Assembly (NCBI GenBank): GCA_016806145.1
Contig: CP063166.1
Span: 1,116,001 to 1,180,000, forward strand
Length of the DNA: 64,000 bases
Direction: 5' to 3'
DNA from: Variovorax paradoxus
GTDB taxonomy: Bacteria > Pseudomonadota > Gammaproteobacteria > Burkholderiales > Burkholderiaceae_C
Under the pieces are notes generated by a model, which was not told where the DNA came from, did no database searches, and worked only from the letters and a program-made list of their open reading frames with translations. Each line of letters starts with the position of its first letter. Position 1 is the stretch's first letter. Shown piece after piece: positions 1 to 9,142 of the stretch. The position numbers were made by a program, and so were the translations under genes.

Positions 1-58
1 TGAAGCGGGCCGCAAGGCCCTCATCTGGTCGGCAGCGTTCCCCCACGGAGAATTCAAC

Positions 59-931
59 TTGAAACGTATCCTTCTGTTCGTTTTGACCAATGTGATGGTC
101 GTCGCGGTGCTCGGCGTGGTCGCCAGCCTGCTCGGCGTCAATCGCTTCCTCACGGCCAACGGGCTGAACCTCACGGCGCTGCTCGGCTTCGCGCTGATCA
201 TGGGCTTCGGCGGCGCGATCATCTCGCTGCTCATCAGCAAGCCCATGGCCAAGTGGACCGCCGGCCTGCAGATGATCGACAACCCCCAGACGCCCGACGA
301 GGCCTGGATCGTCGGCACGGTGCGCAAGTTCGCCGACAAGGCCGGCATCGGCATGCCCGAGGTCGGCATCTTCGAGGGCGAGCCCAATGCCTTCGCGACC
401 GGCGCGTTCAAGAACTCCTCGCTGGTGGCGGTGTCCACCGGCCTGCTGCAGAACATGACGCGCGAGGAGGTCGAGGCCGTGATCGGCCACGAGGTGGCCC
501 ACATCGCCAACGGCGACATGGTCACGATGACGCTGATCCAGGGCGTGATGAACACCTTCGTCGTGTTCCTCTCGCGCGTGATCGGCTACGCGGTCGACAG
601 CTTCCTGCGCCGCGGCGACGACCGTTCCTCGGGCCCCGGCATCGGCTACTACGTGAGCACCATCGTGCTCGACATCGTGCTGGGCTTCGCCGCCGCGATC
701 GTGGTGGCCTGGTTCTCGCGCCAGCGCGAGTTCCGCGCCGACGCCGGCGCCGCCGCGCTGATGGGCAACCGCCAGCCGATGGTCAACGCGCTCGCGCGCC
801 TGGGCGGCCTGCCGGCCGGCGAACTGCCGAAGGCGGTCGAGGCCATGGGCATCACCGGCGCCATGGGCAAGCTGTTCGCCACCCATCCGCCGATCGAGGA
901 GCGCATCGCCGCGCTGCAGAACGCGCGCTGA
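59..931 (+). CDS. htpX: Zinc metalloprotease HtpX
   Basis: HtpX is an inner-membrane M48B peptidase involved in turnover of damaged membrane proteins. The 290-residue product has hydrophobic segments near residues 4-28 and 37-60. HEVAH at 144-148 provides two zinc ligands and the catalytic Glu, and E224 in REFRADAG is the likely third ligand. Two more hydrophobic stretches (about 160-178 and 198-219) lie between these sites, as in the family. The start is TTG at 59, with CGGAG seven bases upstream and no competing ATG. The gene stands alone and is followed by a strong terminator. Family assignment is secure; substrates are not visible. Confidence 0.96.
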   Translation: MKRILLFVLTNVMVVAVLGVVASLLGVNRFLTANGLNLTALLGFALIMGFGGAIISLLISKPMAKWTAGLQMIDNPQTPDEAWIVGTVRKFADKAGIGMPEVGIFEGEPNAFATGAFKNSSLVAVSTGLLQNMTREEVEAVIGHEVAHIANGDMVTMTLIQGVMNTFVVFLSRVIGYAVDSFLRRGDDRSSGPGIGYYVSTIVLDIVLGFAAAIVVAWFSRQREFRADAGAAALMGNRQPMVNALARLGGLPAGELPKAVEAMGITGAMGKLFATHPPIEERIAALQNAR

Positions 932-953
932 GCACGGTCTCATCCGGACATCG

Positions 954-984
954 AGCCGCCACCTTCGGGTGGCGGCTTTTTTTT
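954..984 (+). terminator. Rho-independent terminator of htpX
   Basis: AGCCGCCACC (954-963) and GGTGGCGGCT (968-977) form a perfect 10-bp stem with a TTCG tetraloop, followed by an eight-T run to 984. It lies 23 bases after the htpX stop. The opposite strand has no matching T-run. Confidence 0.93.
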
Positions 985-1016
985 GGGCCCGGGACTTCCG
1001 CGCCCAGGCCGGGCGC

Positions 1017-2015
1017 TCAGTCCGCCGACGGCGCGACTTCGGACGCGGGCGCCGCCGCCTCGGGCGTGGCTTCAGGTGCTGCCACGGTTTCGGCTTCCGC
1101 CGCGACCACCGGTGCCGGCGCCGCCACGGGCGCCTCGCGCTCCTTGCGCGCGCGCTGCAGCGTGCGCGTCACCTCGCCGGGCTTCATGCCGTACATGTCG
1201 GCGAACTCCTGCTCGCCGCGGCCGCTGGCCTCGAAGGCGCGCAGCAGGGCCTCGCGCTTGGCGGCCTGCGCCGCCAGTTCGGCGAGCGCCTCGTCGACCA
1301 CGGCATTGGCCTTCTCGTCGCGCGAACGCACGAGCACAGCATAGGCCTCGCGTTCCAGGCCCGAGCTCTCGATCGCGCGCGCGATGCGCGTGACCAGCTG
1401 CGGGCGCAGGTCGTCCTCGGTGCGCTGCGAGCGGCGGCGGTGCAGCTCGAGGATGGCGTGGTGCACATGCTCGGGCGCGACCGGGTCGAGCGCGTTGCCG
1501 TCGAGGTCGTGGCGCGGATGGCCGGCGGCCACGCTCTCGAGGTAGCGCGTGGAGCGCGCATGCTGGCCCATCGCGACCTTGAGGTCCTCGGTCTTGAAGT
1601 CCTCGGGATGGCGCGCGAGCAGGTCCTCGTAGACGCCGAGCTTCAGCGGCACGAAGCGCGCGCCGAACAGCTGCGGGTAGAGCTCGAACAGGCGCTCGAG
1701 CACCGGGCTGGCCTTGCGCGGCGGGCGCGCCGGTTGCTGCTGCTGGGCCTGCGGCTGGCCTTGCGGCGCGGCGCCCTGCGGGCCGCGCGGGCCCTGGCCG
1801 CGCTGCGGCCGCTGGGGCTTGCGGCGCGGGTTGTTGTCGCGCTGCGCCTGGCCCTCGGGGCGGGCACCGGCCGCGGGCGCGGCTTCGGCGCCGGGCTCCT
1901 GCGCGGCGTCGGCACCGCCGCGCAGTTGCTGCAGCTGGGAAGCCAGGTCCGGGCGGGGGCCGCGCGGCTTGTTGCGCGAATTCGTCTTCGGGGCGGTGGT
2001 GGGGGCGTCGGTCAT
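1017..2015 (-). CDS. ProQ/FinO-domain RNA chaperone
   Basis: This is a 332-residue protein with a central ProQ/FinO RNA-binding domain (about residues 105-225, starting SPVLERLFELYPQLF). Such proteins bind structured sRNAs and mRNA 3' ends and act in the cytoplasm. The N-terminal 100 residues are Pro/Ala/Arg/Gln-rich and probably disordered. The C-terminal 60 residues are Ala/Val/Glu-rich and low-complexity. Both tails are longer than in E. coli ProQ (232 aa), so the core matches the family and the extensions are lineage-specific. ATG start at 2015. It converges with htpX and shares the gap that holds the htpX terminator. Confidence 0.88.
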   Translation of the reverse strand: MTDAPTTAPKTNSRNKPRGPRPDLASQLQQLRGGADAAQEPGAEAAPAAGARPEGQAQRDNNPRRKPQRPQRGQGPRGPQGAAPQGQPQAQQQQPARPPRKASPVLERLFELYPQLFGARFVPLKLGVYEDLLARHPEDFKTEDLKVAMGQHARSTRYLESVAAGHPRHDLDGNALDPVAPEHVHHAILELHRRRSQRTEDDLRPQLVTRIARAIESSGLEREAYAVLVRSRDEKANAVVDEALAELAAQAAKREALLRAFEASGRGEQEFADMYGMKPGEVTRTLQRARKEREAPVAAPAPVVAAEAETVAAPEATPEAAAPASEVAPSAD

Positions 2016-2088
2016 TGCTCGGGATTCGGCGCGGGGCGCGAAGTCGGAATTAGGGGTTGGAAGTCGGTGGGGCGGCGCGCGGTGCGCG

Positions 2089-2715
2089 TCAGCGGGGCCG
2101 GAACATCTTGAACAGATTGTCGTGCCGGATCTCGAAATAGTCCGCCGGGCCGCCGCCGCGCAGGATCGGCTGCGCCGCGGCGGTGTCGTAGATGCCTTCG
2201 CGCAGCAGGTGGCGCGCGATGTGCACGCCCACCACTTCGCCGAGCACCAGCCAGGTCTCGATGGCGCGGCCGTCGGCGGCCTGCAGCTGCACGATCTGCG
2301 TCAGCCGGCATTCGAAGGACACCGGGCTCTCGGCCACGCGCGGCACCGCGATGCGGCGCGAGGGCGCGGGCGTGAGCCCGGCGAGCGCGAATTCGTCGAC
2401 CTCGGGCGGCACCGCGGCGCAGCTCTGGTTCATCGGCTCGGCCAGCGGGCGGGTGGCGAGGTTCCAGCCGAACTCGCCGGTCTCGCGGATGTTGCGCAGG
2501 CTGTCCTTGGCCGTGATGCTCGCAAAGCCGACGATCGGCGGCGTGTAGTTGAAGCCGTTGAAGAAGCTGTAGGGCGCAAGGTTGAGCACGCCCTGCGCAT
2601 CGTGCGAGGAGATCCAGCCGATGGGCCGCGGGCCGACGATCGCGTTGAACGGATCGTGCGGCAGGCCGTGGCCCAGTGCGGGTTCGTAGAAATGGAAGCG
2701 GTCGTCGTCCTGCAT
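2089..2715 (-). CDS. Flavin reductase-like (FMN-binding split-barrel) protein
   Basis: This 208-residue protein resembles the flavin_reduct family, which binds FMN and reduces it with NAD(P)H or acts as a small flavoenzyme. Visible family features are the N-terminal NAIVGPRPIGWISS segment (about residues 23-36), the NLAPYSFFNGFN loop that lines the flavin, and FECRLTQIV in the barrel core. The reading frame runs further upstream, but the ATG at 2715 begins the conserved part and sits just after the stop of the upstream gene. It probably forms an operon with the YhhQ-type gene at 2739-3308. The physiological partner is unknown. Confidence 0.85.
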   Translation of the reverse strand: MQDDDRFHFYEPALGHGLPHDPFNAIVGPRPIGWISSHDAQGVLNLAPYSFFNGFNYTPPIVGFASITAKDSLRNIRETGEFGWNLATRPLAEPMNQSCAAVPPEVDEFALAGLTPAPSRRIAVPRVAESPVSFECRLTQIVQLQAADGRAIETWLVLGEVVGVHIARHLLREGIYDTAAAQPILRGGGPADYFEIRHDNLFKMFRPR

Positions 2716-2738
2716 GGAATGGGTCCCGGGTTGTTCGG

Positions 2739-3308
2739 TCAGCGCAGGGCCGGGTGCATCGCCTGGCGGCCGATCAGCAGGCGGAACGGCAGCAGCATGA
2801 ACACGCCGACCGCCAGCTTCACGCCGAGGTCGCCGAGCGCCCAGGTGAGCCAGGGGCCGTCGGTGCCCGCGAAGGCGATGCCCCAGAACACGATGCTGTC
2901 GAGCACCGCCGCGACCACGGTGGCCACCAGCGGCGCGCGCCACCAGAGGCCGCGGCGCAGGCGGTCGAAGACGCGGATGTCGAGCAGCTGCGAGGCGATG
3001 AAGGCGCTGCCCGAGGCCAGCGCGATGCGCGCCGGCGCGAGCAGCAGCGACACCACCACAGCCACCGCGAAGCCGATCCAGGCCACGCGGCGCGCCATGC
3101 CGGGGCCGAAGCGCCGGTTGACGAGGTCGCTCACGAGGTAGGCGACCGGGTAGGTGAAGGCACCCCAGGTCAGCCAGTCGTTGATCGCGAACTGCACCAG
3201 GATGTTGGAGGCGAGCACCACCAGCGCCATCGCGCCGATGGCCAGCGCGAAGGCGCCGGTGCCCGGTCGAGCGAAGGCGAGGGGAGCGCGGTCGTGCGTC
3301 GTCGTCAT
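2739..3308 (-). CDS. YhhQ-family transporter (queuosine precursor/VUT family)
   Basis: This is a 189-residue integral membrane protein with about five to six hydrophobic segments. It carries the family signature around residues 40-70, where the aromatic and small residues of WGAFTYPVAYLVSDLVNRRF are diagnostic (Pfam Vut_1). E. coli YhhQ imports the queuosine precursors preQ0 and preQ1; the same role here is inference from family. ATG start at 3308. It ends 23 bases before the flavin reductase start and begins just after the stop of the FAD oxidoreductase, so the three genes look co-transcribed. Confidence 0.85.
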   Translation of the reverse strand: MTTTHDRAPLAFARPGTGAFALAIGAMALVVLASNILVQFAINDWLTWGAFTYPVAYLVSDLVNRRFGPGMARRVAWIGFAVAVVVSLLLAPARIALASGSAFIASQLLDIRVFDRLRRGLWWRAPLVATVVAAVLDSIVFWGIAFAGTDGPWLTWALGDLGVKLAVGVFMLLPFRLLIGRQAMHPALR

Positions 3309-3315
3309 GGCGTTC

Positions 3316-4962
3316 TCAGACGGCGGCGGTGCGCTGCCGTTCGGCCTCGGCCCGCAGGCCGCGCGCCACGGCTTCCGCGACCTTGATGCCGTCCACGCCG
3401 GCCGACAGGATGCCGCCCGCGTAGCTCGCGCCTTCGCCGGCCGGGTACAGGCCGCGCACGTTGAGGCTCTGGAAGTCCTCGCCGCGCGTGATCCGGATCG
3501 GCGAGGAGGTGCGCGTCTCGACGCCGGTGAGCACCGCGTCGTGCAGGTCGAAGCCCTTGATCTTGCGGCCGAAGGCCGGGAAGGCCTCGCGCATCGCCTC
3601 GATCGCGAAGTCGGGCAGCGCGCGGTGCAGGTCGGTCGGCGTCACGCCCGGCTTGTACGAGGGCATCACCTCGCCGAGCTGGGTGGAGGGCTTGCCGGCG
3701 ATGAAGTCGCCCACCAGCTGGCCCGGCGCACGGTAGTCGCCGCCGCCGAGCACGAAGGCGTTGGACTCGAGCGCGCGCTGCAGCGCGATGCCGGCCAGCG
3801 GGCCCTCGGGATAGTCGCGCGGGTCGATGCCCACCACGATGCCCGCGTTGGCGTTGCGCTCGGCGCGCGAGTACTGGCTCATGCCGTTGGTGACCACGCG
3901 GCCCGGCTCGCTGGTGGCCGCGACCACGGTGCCGCCCGGGCACATGCAGAAGCTGTAGACCGAGCGGCCGTTGCTCGCGTGGTGCACCAGCTTGTAGTCG
4001 GCCGCGCCCAGCATCGGGTGGCCCGCATGGCGGCCCCAGCGCGCGCGGTCGATCAGGCCCTGCGGATGCTCGACGCGAAAGCCGATCGAGAAGGGCTTGG
4101 CCTCGATATGCACGCCGCGCTCGTGCAGCATCGCGAAGGTGTCGCGCGAGCTGTGGCCGAGCGCCATCACGACGTGGTCGGCGCGCAGCTCGTGGCTCTG
4201 GCCCGTGGCCTGGTCGAGCACGGTGAGGCCGCGCAGGTGCCCATCCTCGATGCGCACGTCGGTCACGCGCTGCTCGAAGCGGATCTCGCCGCCGAGCGCC
4301 ACGATCTGCTCGCGGATGTTCTCCACCACCTTCACCAGCTTGAAGGTGCCGATGTGCGGATGCGCGACGTAGAGGATCTCGGGCGGCGCGCCGGCCTTCA
4401 CGAACTCCTCCATCACCTTGCGGCCGAGGAAGCGCGGGTCCTTGATCTGGCTGTAGAGCTTGCCGTCGGAGAAGGTGCCGGCGCCGCCCTCGCCGAACTG
4501 CACGTTCGACTCGGGGTCGAGCACGCTCTTGCGCCACAGGCCCCAGGTGTCCTTGGTGCGCTGGCGCACGGTCTTGCCGCGCTCCAGCACGATCGGGCGC
4601 AGGCCCATCTGCGCGAGCAGCAGCGCCGCGAAGATGCCGCAGGGGCCGAAGCCGATCACCACCGGGCGGCTCGCGCCCGCGGGCACGTCCGCCGGCAGCG
4701 TGTGGCGCATGTCGGGCGCGCTCTGGATGTGCGGATGGCCGGCGTGCTGCGCGAGCAGCGCGGCCTCGCGCTTCGCGTCGGCGAGCGCCACGTCGCAGAT
4801 GTAGACCGTCAGCAGCTCGGCCTTGCGCGCATCGAAGCTGCGCTTGTAGACGGTGTGGGAGGCGATCGCCTCGGGCGGGACCTCGAGGGTGCGGGCGATC
4901 AGCGCGGCCAGCGCCTCGGGCGCGTGGTCGAGCGGAAGTTTGAGTTCGGAGATTCTCAGCAT
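3316..4962 (-). CDS. FAD-dependent oxidoreductase (COG2509 type)
   Basis: This 548-residue protein has an N-terminal alpha/beta segment (residues 1-90), then a dinucleotide-binding motif GFGPCG at 104-109. Further FAD contacts lie in the middle (FGEGGAGTFSDGKLYS and VVMALGHSSRDTF), with a C-terminal YPAGEGASYAGGILSAGVDG segment. This is the pattern of the widespread uncharacterised FAD-dependent dehydrogenases of COG2509. Substrate is unknown. The start chosen is the ATG at 4962. The frame stays open upstream into cysK but without family similarity. A TAAAAT -10-like hexamer on the minus strand (5002-4997) lies 35-40 bases upstream. Confidence 0.85.
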   Translation of the reverse strand: MLRISELKLPLDHAPEALAALIARTLEVPPEAIASHTVYKRSFDARKAELLTVYICDVALADAKREAALLAQHAGHPHIQSAPDMRHTLPADVPAGASRPVVIGFGPCGIFAALLLAQMGLRPIVLERGKTVRQRTKDTWGLWRKSVLDPESNVQFGEGGAGTFSDGKLYSQIKDPRFLGRKVMEEFVKAGAPPEILYVAHPHIGTFKLVKVVENIREQIVALGGEIRFEQRVTDVRIEDGHLRGLTVLDQATGQSHELRADHVVMALGHSSRDTFAMLHERGVHIEAKPFSIGFRVEHPQGLIDRARWGRHAGHPMLGAADYKLVHHASNGRSVYSFCMCPGGTVVAATSEPGRVVTNGMSQYSRAERNANAGIVVGIDPRDYPEGPLAGIALQRALESNAFVLGGGDYRAPGQLVGDFIAGKPSTQLGEVMPSYKPGVTPTDLHRALPDFAIEAMREAFPAFGRKIKGFDLHDAVLTGVETRTSSPIRITRGEDFQSLNVRGLYPAGEGASYAGGILSAGVDGIKVAEAVARGLRAEAERQRTAAV

Positions 4963-5057
4963 GTCGTGGGGCTTGTGTTTATCAAGCAGGCCGACGATTT
5001 TACGCGTTGGGCCGCTATCAAAGGGATAGCTGACCGCAACGCAGGGGAGCGAGGGGA

Positions 5058-5978
5058 TCAGGCGGGCAGGAAGCCTTCGACCGACAGGTAGCGCTCGCCC
5101 GTGTCGTAGTTGAAGCCCAGCACCACCGCGTTCTCGGGCAGCGAGGGCAGCTTCTGCGCGATGGCCGCCAGCGTGGCGCCCGAGGAGATGCCCACCAGCA
5201 TGCCTTCCTCGGTGGCGCAGCGACGCGCCATCTCGCGCGCGGGTTCGGCATCGACCTGCAGCACGCCGTCGAGCAGCGCGGTGTCGAGGTTCTTCGGGAT
5301 GAAGCCGGCGCCGATGCCCTGGATCGGGTGCGGCGCGGGCTGGCCGCCCGAGATCACGGGCGAGGCCACGGGCTCGACCGCGAACACCTGCAGCTTCGGC
5401 CACTTCTTCTTGAGCACGCGCGCCACGCCGGTGATGTGGCCGCCGGTGCCCACGCCGGTGATCAGCACGTCGATGCCCTCGGGGAAGTCGGCGGCGATCT
5501 CCTCGGCCGTGGTGCGCACGTGCACCTCGACGTTGGCCGGGTTGTTGAACTGCTGCGGCATCCAGGCGCCGGGCGTGCCCGCCACGATCTCCTCGGCGCG
5601 CGCGATCGAGGCCTTCATGCCGCCCGCGCGCGGCGTCAGGTCGAAGGTGGCGCCGTAGGCCAGCATCAGCCGGCGGCGCTCCACCGACATGCTGTCGGGC
5701 ATCACCAGGATCAGCTTGTAGCCCTTGACGGCCGCGACCATCGCCAGGCCGATGCCGGTGTTGCCCGAGGTGGGCTCGACGATGGTGCCGCCGGGCTTGA
5801 GCGCGCCGCTCTTCTCGGCGTCCTCCACCATCGCCAGCGCGATGCGGTCCTTGATCGAGCCGCCGGGGTTGGCGCGCTCGGCCTTGACCCAGACCTGCTG
5901 CTTCGCGTTGCCGAACAGGCGCTGGATGCGCACGTGCGGCGTGTTGCCGATGGTCTGGAGGATGTTCTGGGCCTTCAT
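5058..5978 (-). CDS. cysK: Cysteine synthase A (O-acetylserine sulfhydrylase)
   Basis: This PLP enzyme makes L-cysteine from O-acetylserine and sulfide in the cytoplasm. In the 306-residue product, K43 of PGGSIKDR is the Schiff-base lysine and TSGNTG at 70-75 is the substrate loop. GVGTGG is the phosphate loop, and [10 protein letters not shown] near residue 212 resembles CysK rather than CysM. The ATG at 5978 is preceded by AAGGAGAT at good spacing, so the 33 upstream in-frame codons are discounted. The CysK/CysM distinction rests on local motifs only. Confidence 0.9.
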   Translation of the reverse strand: MKAQNILQTIGNTPHVRIQRLFGNAKQQVWVKAERANPGGSIKDRIALAMVEDAEKSGALKPGGTIVEPTSGNTGIGLAMVAAVKGYKLILVMPDSMSVERRRLMLAYGATFDLTPRAGGMKASIARAEEIVAGTPGAWMPQQFNNPANVEVHVRTTAEEIAADFPEGIDVLITGVGTGGHITGVARVLKKKWPKLQVFAVEPVASPVISGGQPAPHPIQGIGAGFIPKNLDTALLDGVLQVDAEPAREMARRCATEEGMLVGISSGATLAAIAQKLPSLPENAVVLGFNYDTGERYLSVEGFLPA

Positions 5979-6057
5979 GGATGGATCTCCTTGGATGCGT
6001 TCGGTTCGATGGTTGTCGCAACGACAGCGCGCATTGTGAGACCAGCCCGCGGACCTT

Positions 6058-7071
6058 TCAGCGCGAAGGTGTTGCAACCGGCAGCAACCGGCCGCGCACC
6101 AGCAGCGCCACGGTGCGCGCCACGAGCAGCCCGACGATCGCGTTGGCGGCCACGAACAAGAGCGGCGCGAGCCAGCGCACCGGCCCGGTGGCGCCGGCCG
6201 CCACCAGCCGCATCGCGAGCGTCGGCAGCGCGCCCACGCCGAAGCTGAAGGCCCAGTAGCCGGGCGTGAACGACTGGCGCGAGATCCACGGCAGCAGGCG
6301 CAGCAGCAGCAGGGCCTGGTAGAGGCCGTAGCCCAGCAGGATCTGCGCGAACAGGTCGGGCACGCCGCCGTTGACCGCGAGCCAGGTGCCGCCGCCGACC
6401 ACGGCCGGCGCGAGCTGGATGCCCAGCAGCGGGCGCTGCGCCTCGGGCAGCGGCTCCTGCGTGGCGGCGCGGTGCAGGATCAGCGATTCGAGCGCGAGCC
6501 ACGAGAACAGCCCCGCGCCGAAGAACAGCAGGCCCAGCTGCGGCCAGCCGAAGGCCGCGGCCGCGGTGCCGGCGACGAAGTTCTGCGCCACGGCCGGCAG
6601 GTAGATCGCGGGCGTGACCGAGGCCGGCGCGCGGCCGCCCTGCCAGGTGCGGCCATAGAGCCGCAGGCCGAGCGCGAGCTGCGCCGTGACGGCGAGCGCG
6701 AACACGGCCAGCGCCACCGGGCGGGCGTAGGGCAGCAGCGCGACCGCCGCCAGCATGCTGGCCACCGGGCCCAGTGCCGCGAACGACGACTGCACCGGGT
6801 GCTCGAGCTCGGCGCGCGCCTCGTCGGGATGGCGCAGCCACTTGGCGGCATAGAGCGCCAGCAGCACCAGCCAGACGGCGATGCCGGCCCAGGTCAGGGC
6901 CTGCGCGGCCTCGGGTGGCAGGTGCCACAGCGGCGTCGCCACGCGCCAGGCCGCGGCCAGCGCGAGCAGGCCGACGGCGATGCTGAAGAAGGAGACGGGA
7001 ACGGGGCCGCGGGCCGATGCCGCGGGTGCGGGTGCGGCGGTGGGAGCGGCGGGGACGAGATCGGAAGTCAT
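6058..7071 (-). CDS. TDT-family (TehA/SLAC1-like) membrane transporter
   Basis: This 337-residue protein has an Ala/Pro-rich cytosolic N-terminus and about ten hydrophobic segments. It has the fold length and spacing of the tellurite-resistance/dicarboxylate transporter family. Members include TehA, SLAC1 anion channels and sulfite or malate exporters, so the substrate cannot be read from sequence. The frame stays open upstream, but the ATG at 7071 is the first start before the hydrophobic core and lies opposite a divergent AraC regulator. The 99-bp gap (7072-7170) must hold both promoters. Control by that regulator is inference from the arrangement. Confidence 0.82.
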   Translation of the reverse strand: MTSDLVPAAPTAAPAPAASARGPVPVSFFSIAVGLLALAAAWRVATPLWHLPPEAAQALTWAGIAVWLVLLALYAAKWLRHPDEARAELEHPVQSSFAALGPVASMLAAVALLPYARPVALAVFALAVTAQLALGLRLYGRTWQGGRAPASVTPAIYLPAVAQNFVAGTAAAAFGWPQLGLLFFGAGLFSWLALESLILHRAATQEPLPEAQRPLLGIQLAPAVVGGGTWLAVNGGVPDLFAQILLGYGLYQALLLLRLLPWISRQSFTPGYWAFSFGVGALPTLAMRLVAAGATGPVRWLAPLLFVAANAIVGLLVARTVALLVRGRLLPVATPSR

Positions 7072-7170
7072 TCTGTTCACCTCGTGGAAGTCGGTGAATG
7101 AACTGTAGGCCTGCGTGCTAGGATTTTGAATGCCGATCCGGCTGGAAAAATTGCTCCAACGTCTCACACC

Positions 7171-8121
7171 ATGGATGCCCTGAGCGAACTCGTCGACTGG
7201 CTGGCCCCGCGCGGCCGCATGGACCTGCGCTGCCTGTTCGGCCAGGACTGGGCCGCGCCGCACGAGGCCATCGGCCCGTGGCGCGCGCCCTTCCACATCC
7301 TGATGCGCGGGCGCTGCGAGCTGTGGCTGCCGGCCAGCGGCACGCTGCTGCCGCTGGAGGAGGGCAGCCTCGTGATCCTGCCGCACGGCCAGGCGCACGT
7401 GCTGCGCACCGCGGGGCTCGCGTCGGAGCCGGGAGAGCCGCAAGAGGACATGCGCCCGATCCGCCTGCGCAAGGGCGAGCTGGTCGACCTCAAGACCAAC
7501 CTGCCGCGCCCTGCGAAGGCCGACACCGACATCCTCTGCGGCGAGTTCGAGTTCCCGGGCCGGCGCCGCAGCACGCTGCTCGAGGCGCTGCCCGATCCGC
7601 TGGTGATCCCCTTCGGCCAGCGGCCCGAGTACGGCTGGCTGCAGGGCCTGGTGCGGCTGATGGCGCACGAGATCGAGCAGCAGAACGCCGGCGCGCAGGC
7701 CATCGTGGCGCAGCTCTCGGGCACGCTGTTCACGCTGGCGGTGCGCGCCTGCCTCGACACCCGGCCCGAGCTCTCGGGCGTGCTGGGACTGATGGCCAGC
7801 CCGCGGCTGGCGGGCGCGCTCAAGGCCATGCTCGACGCGCCGCAGCACGACTGGACCGTGGCCTCGCTGGCCGAGCGCTGCCACCTCTCGCGCGCCACCT
7901 TCGCGCGCGAGTTCGCGCGCCGCACGGGCACCGGCCCGCTCGAGCTGCTGACCAGCCTGCGCATGGAACTCGCGTCGCGCCTGCTCGCGCATGGCGGGCA
8001 GGACACGGCCTCGGTCGGCGAGGCCGTCGGCTACCGTTCCGAGGCCGCGTTCAACCGCGCCTTCGCGCGCCACGCGGGCCTTACGCCGGGCCGCTTCCGG
8101 CGCGCCGCCGCGGCCGGCTGA
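7171..8121 (+). CDS. AraC-family transcriptional regulator (cupin_6 type)
   Basis: This 316-residue regulator has an N-terminal cupin-like effector domain (AraC_binding_2/cupin_6 style, about residues 10-185) and two helix-turn-helix units in the C-terminal 100 residues. TVASLAERCHLSRATFAREF is the first recognition region, and SVGEAVGYRSEAAFNRAF with LTPGRFR is the second. I chose ATG 7171. An in-frame TTG at 7126 would add 15 residues without clear ribosome-binding site. It is divergent from the TDT transporter, a common regulator-target arrangement. It converges with the DMT exporter, with only 6 bp between the stops. Confidence 0.87.
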   Translation: MDALSELVDWLAPRGRMDLRCLFGQDWAAPHEAIGPWRAPFHILMRGRCELWLPASGTLLPLEEGSLVILPHGQAHVLRTAGLASEPGEPQEDMRPIRLRKGELVDLKTNLPRPAKADTDILCGEFEFPGRRRSTLLEALPDPLVIPFGQRPEYGWLQGLVRLMAHEIEQQNAGAQAIVAQLSGTLFTLAVRACLDTRPELSGVLGLMASPRLAGALKAMLDAPQHDWTVASLAERCHLSRATFAREFARRTGTGPLELLTSLRMELASRLLAHGGQDTASVGEAVGYRSEAAFNRAFARHAGLTPGRFRRAAAAG

Positions 8122-8127
8122 ACCGCC

Positions 8128-9024
8128 TCAGGACCCGGCCAGCATCGGGCGCCGCAGCGGCGCCTTCCACAGCTCGGCCAGCAGCACGCCGGCCACCGTC
8201 AGCACGCCGCCGACCGCGTGATAGGCCGCGAGCGATTCGCCGATCACCGCCGCCGCGATCAGCGCGGTGAACAGCGGGATCAGGTTGAAGAACATGCTCG
8301 CGCGGCTCGGTCCGATGTGGGCCACCGTGTGCATCCACACCAGCGGCGCGAGCATCGAGGCGCCGAGGCCCGCGAAGCCGATCAGCGGCAGGTTGGCGGC
8401 CGACAGGCCCATGCGCGGCGTCAGCAGGTACAGCGGCAGCAGCACGATCACCGCGCACACGATCTGCAGGTAGAGCAGCTGCAGCGCGGGCACTTCCTTC
8501 ATGCCCCAGCGCTTGAGCAGGATCACGTAGACCGCATAGGCCAGCATCGCCAGCAGCATCAGGCCGTCGCCCATGTTGGCGCCGCTCTTGAGCAGCGTGC
8601 CGAGGTCGCCCGACGACACCACCACCGCCACGCCCGCGATCGACACCAGCGAGCCCGCCACCGCGCCGGCCGTGAGCCGCTGGCCCAGCAGCAGGATCGA
8701 CAGCGCCAGCACCATCATCGGCGTGAGCGAGCCGATGATCCCCATGTGCGTGGCCGTGGTCAGGTAGGCCGCGTAGTAGGCGAGGCTCTGGTAGACCACC
8801 ATGCCCAGCAGGCCGAGCACCGCGATGCGGCCCAGCTGCGGGCGGATCGCGCGCCAGTTGCGCAGCACCGGGCGCAGCGCCAGCGGCGTGAACAGCAGGG
8901 CTGCGAGCAGCCAGCGGTAGAAGCTGATCTCGGCCGGCGCGATGGTGCCGGCCGCCATCTTGCTGACGACGGTGTTGCCCGACCAGATGACGACGGCGAG
9001 CAGGGGGAAGGCATAGGGCCACAT
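8128..9024 (-). CDS. EamA/DMT-family transporter
   Basis: This 298-residue protein has ten predicted membrane segments in two EamA repeats. The first begins WPYAFPLLAVVIWSGNTVVSK and the second is around residues 150-285. Drug/metabolite transporters of this size usually export amino acids or small metabolites; the substrate is not evident. ATG start at 9024. It diverges from the AraC-family gene at 9143, with a perfect 16-bp palindrome in the shared gap. This suggests the regulator controls the exporter (inference). Confidence 0.87.
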   Translation of the reverse strand: MWPYAFPLLAVVIWSGNTVVSKMAAGTIAPAEISFYRWLLAALLFTPLALRPVLRNWRAIRPQLGRIAVLGLLGMVVYQSLAYYAAYLTTATHMGIIGSLTPMMVLALSILLLGQRLTAGAVAGSLVSIAGVAVVVSSGDLGTLLKSGANMGDGLMLLAMLAYAVYVILLKRWGMKEVPALQLLYLQIVCAVIVLLPLYLLTPRMGLSAANLPLIGFAGLGASMLAPLVWMHTVAHIGPSRASMFFNLIPLFTALIAAAVIGESLAAYHAVGGVLTVAGVLLAELWKAPLRRPMLAGS

Positions 9025-9102
9025 GGAACAGGACTTTCAGGAGGAGGCGGGGCTATCATCGGTGCGTCCGTCCTGCGGCATATAGCTCGATCAGGACAAC
9101 CG

Positions 9103-9118
9103 GTCCGGAATTCCGGAC
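9103..9118. promoter_or_regulatory. Perfect 16-bp palindrome, probable operator
   Basis: GTCCGGAATTCCGGAC is fully self-complementary. It lies in the 118-bp gap between the divergent EamA exporter and AraC-family gene, 25 bases before the regulator ATG. No protein-binding data are available, and AraC proteins often prefer direct repeats, so the bound protein is uncertain. Confidence 0.55.
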
Positions 9119-9142
9119 GCTCTTTCGAGGAACCGCCCCGCC

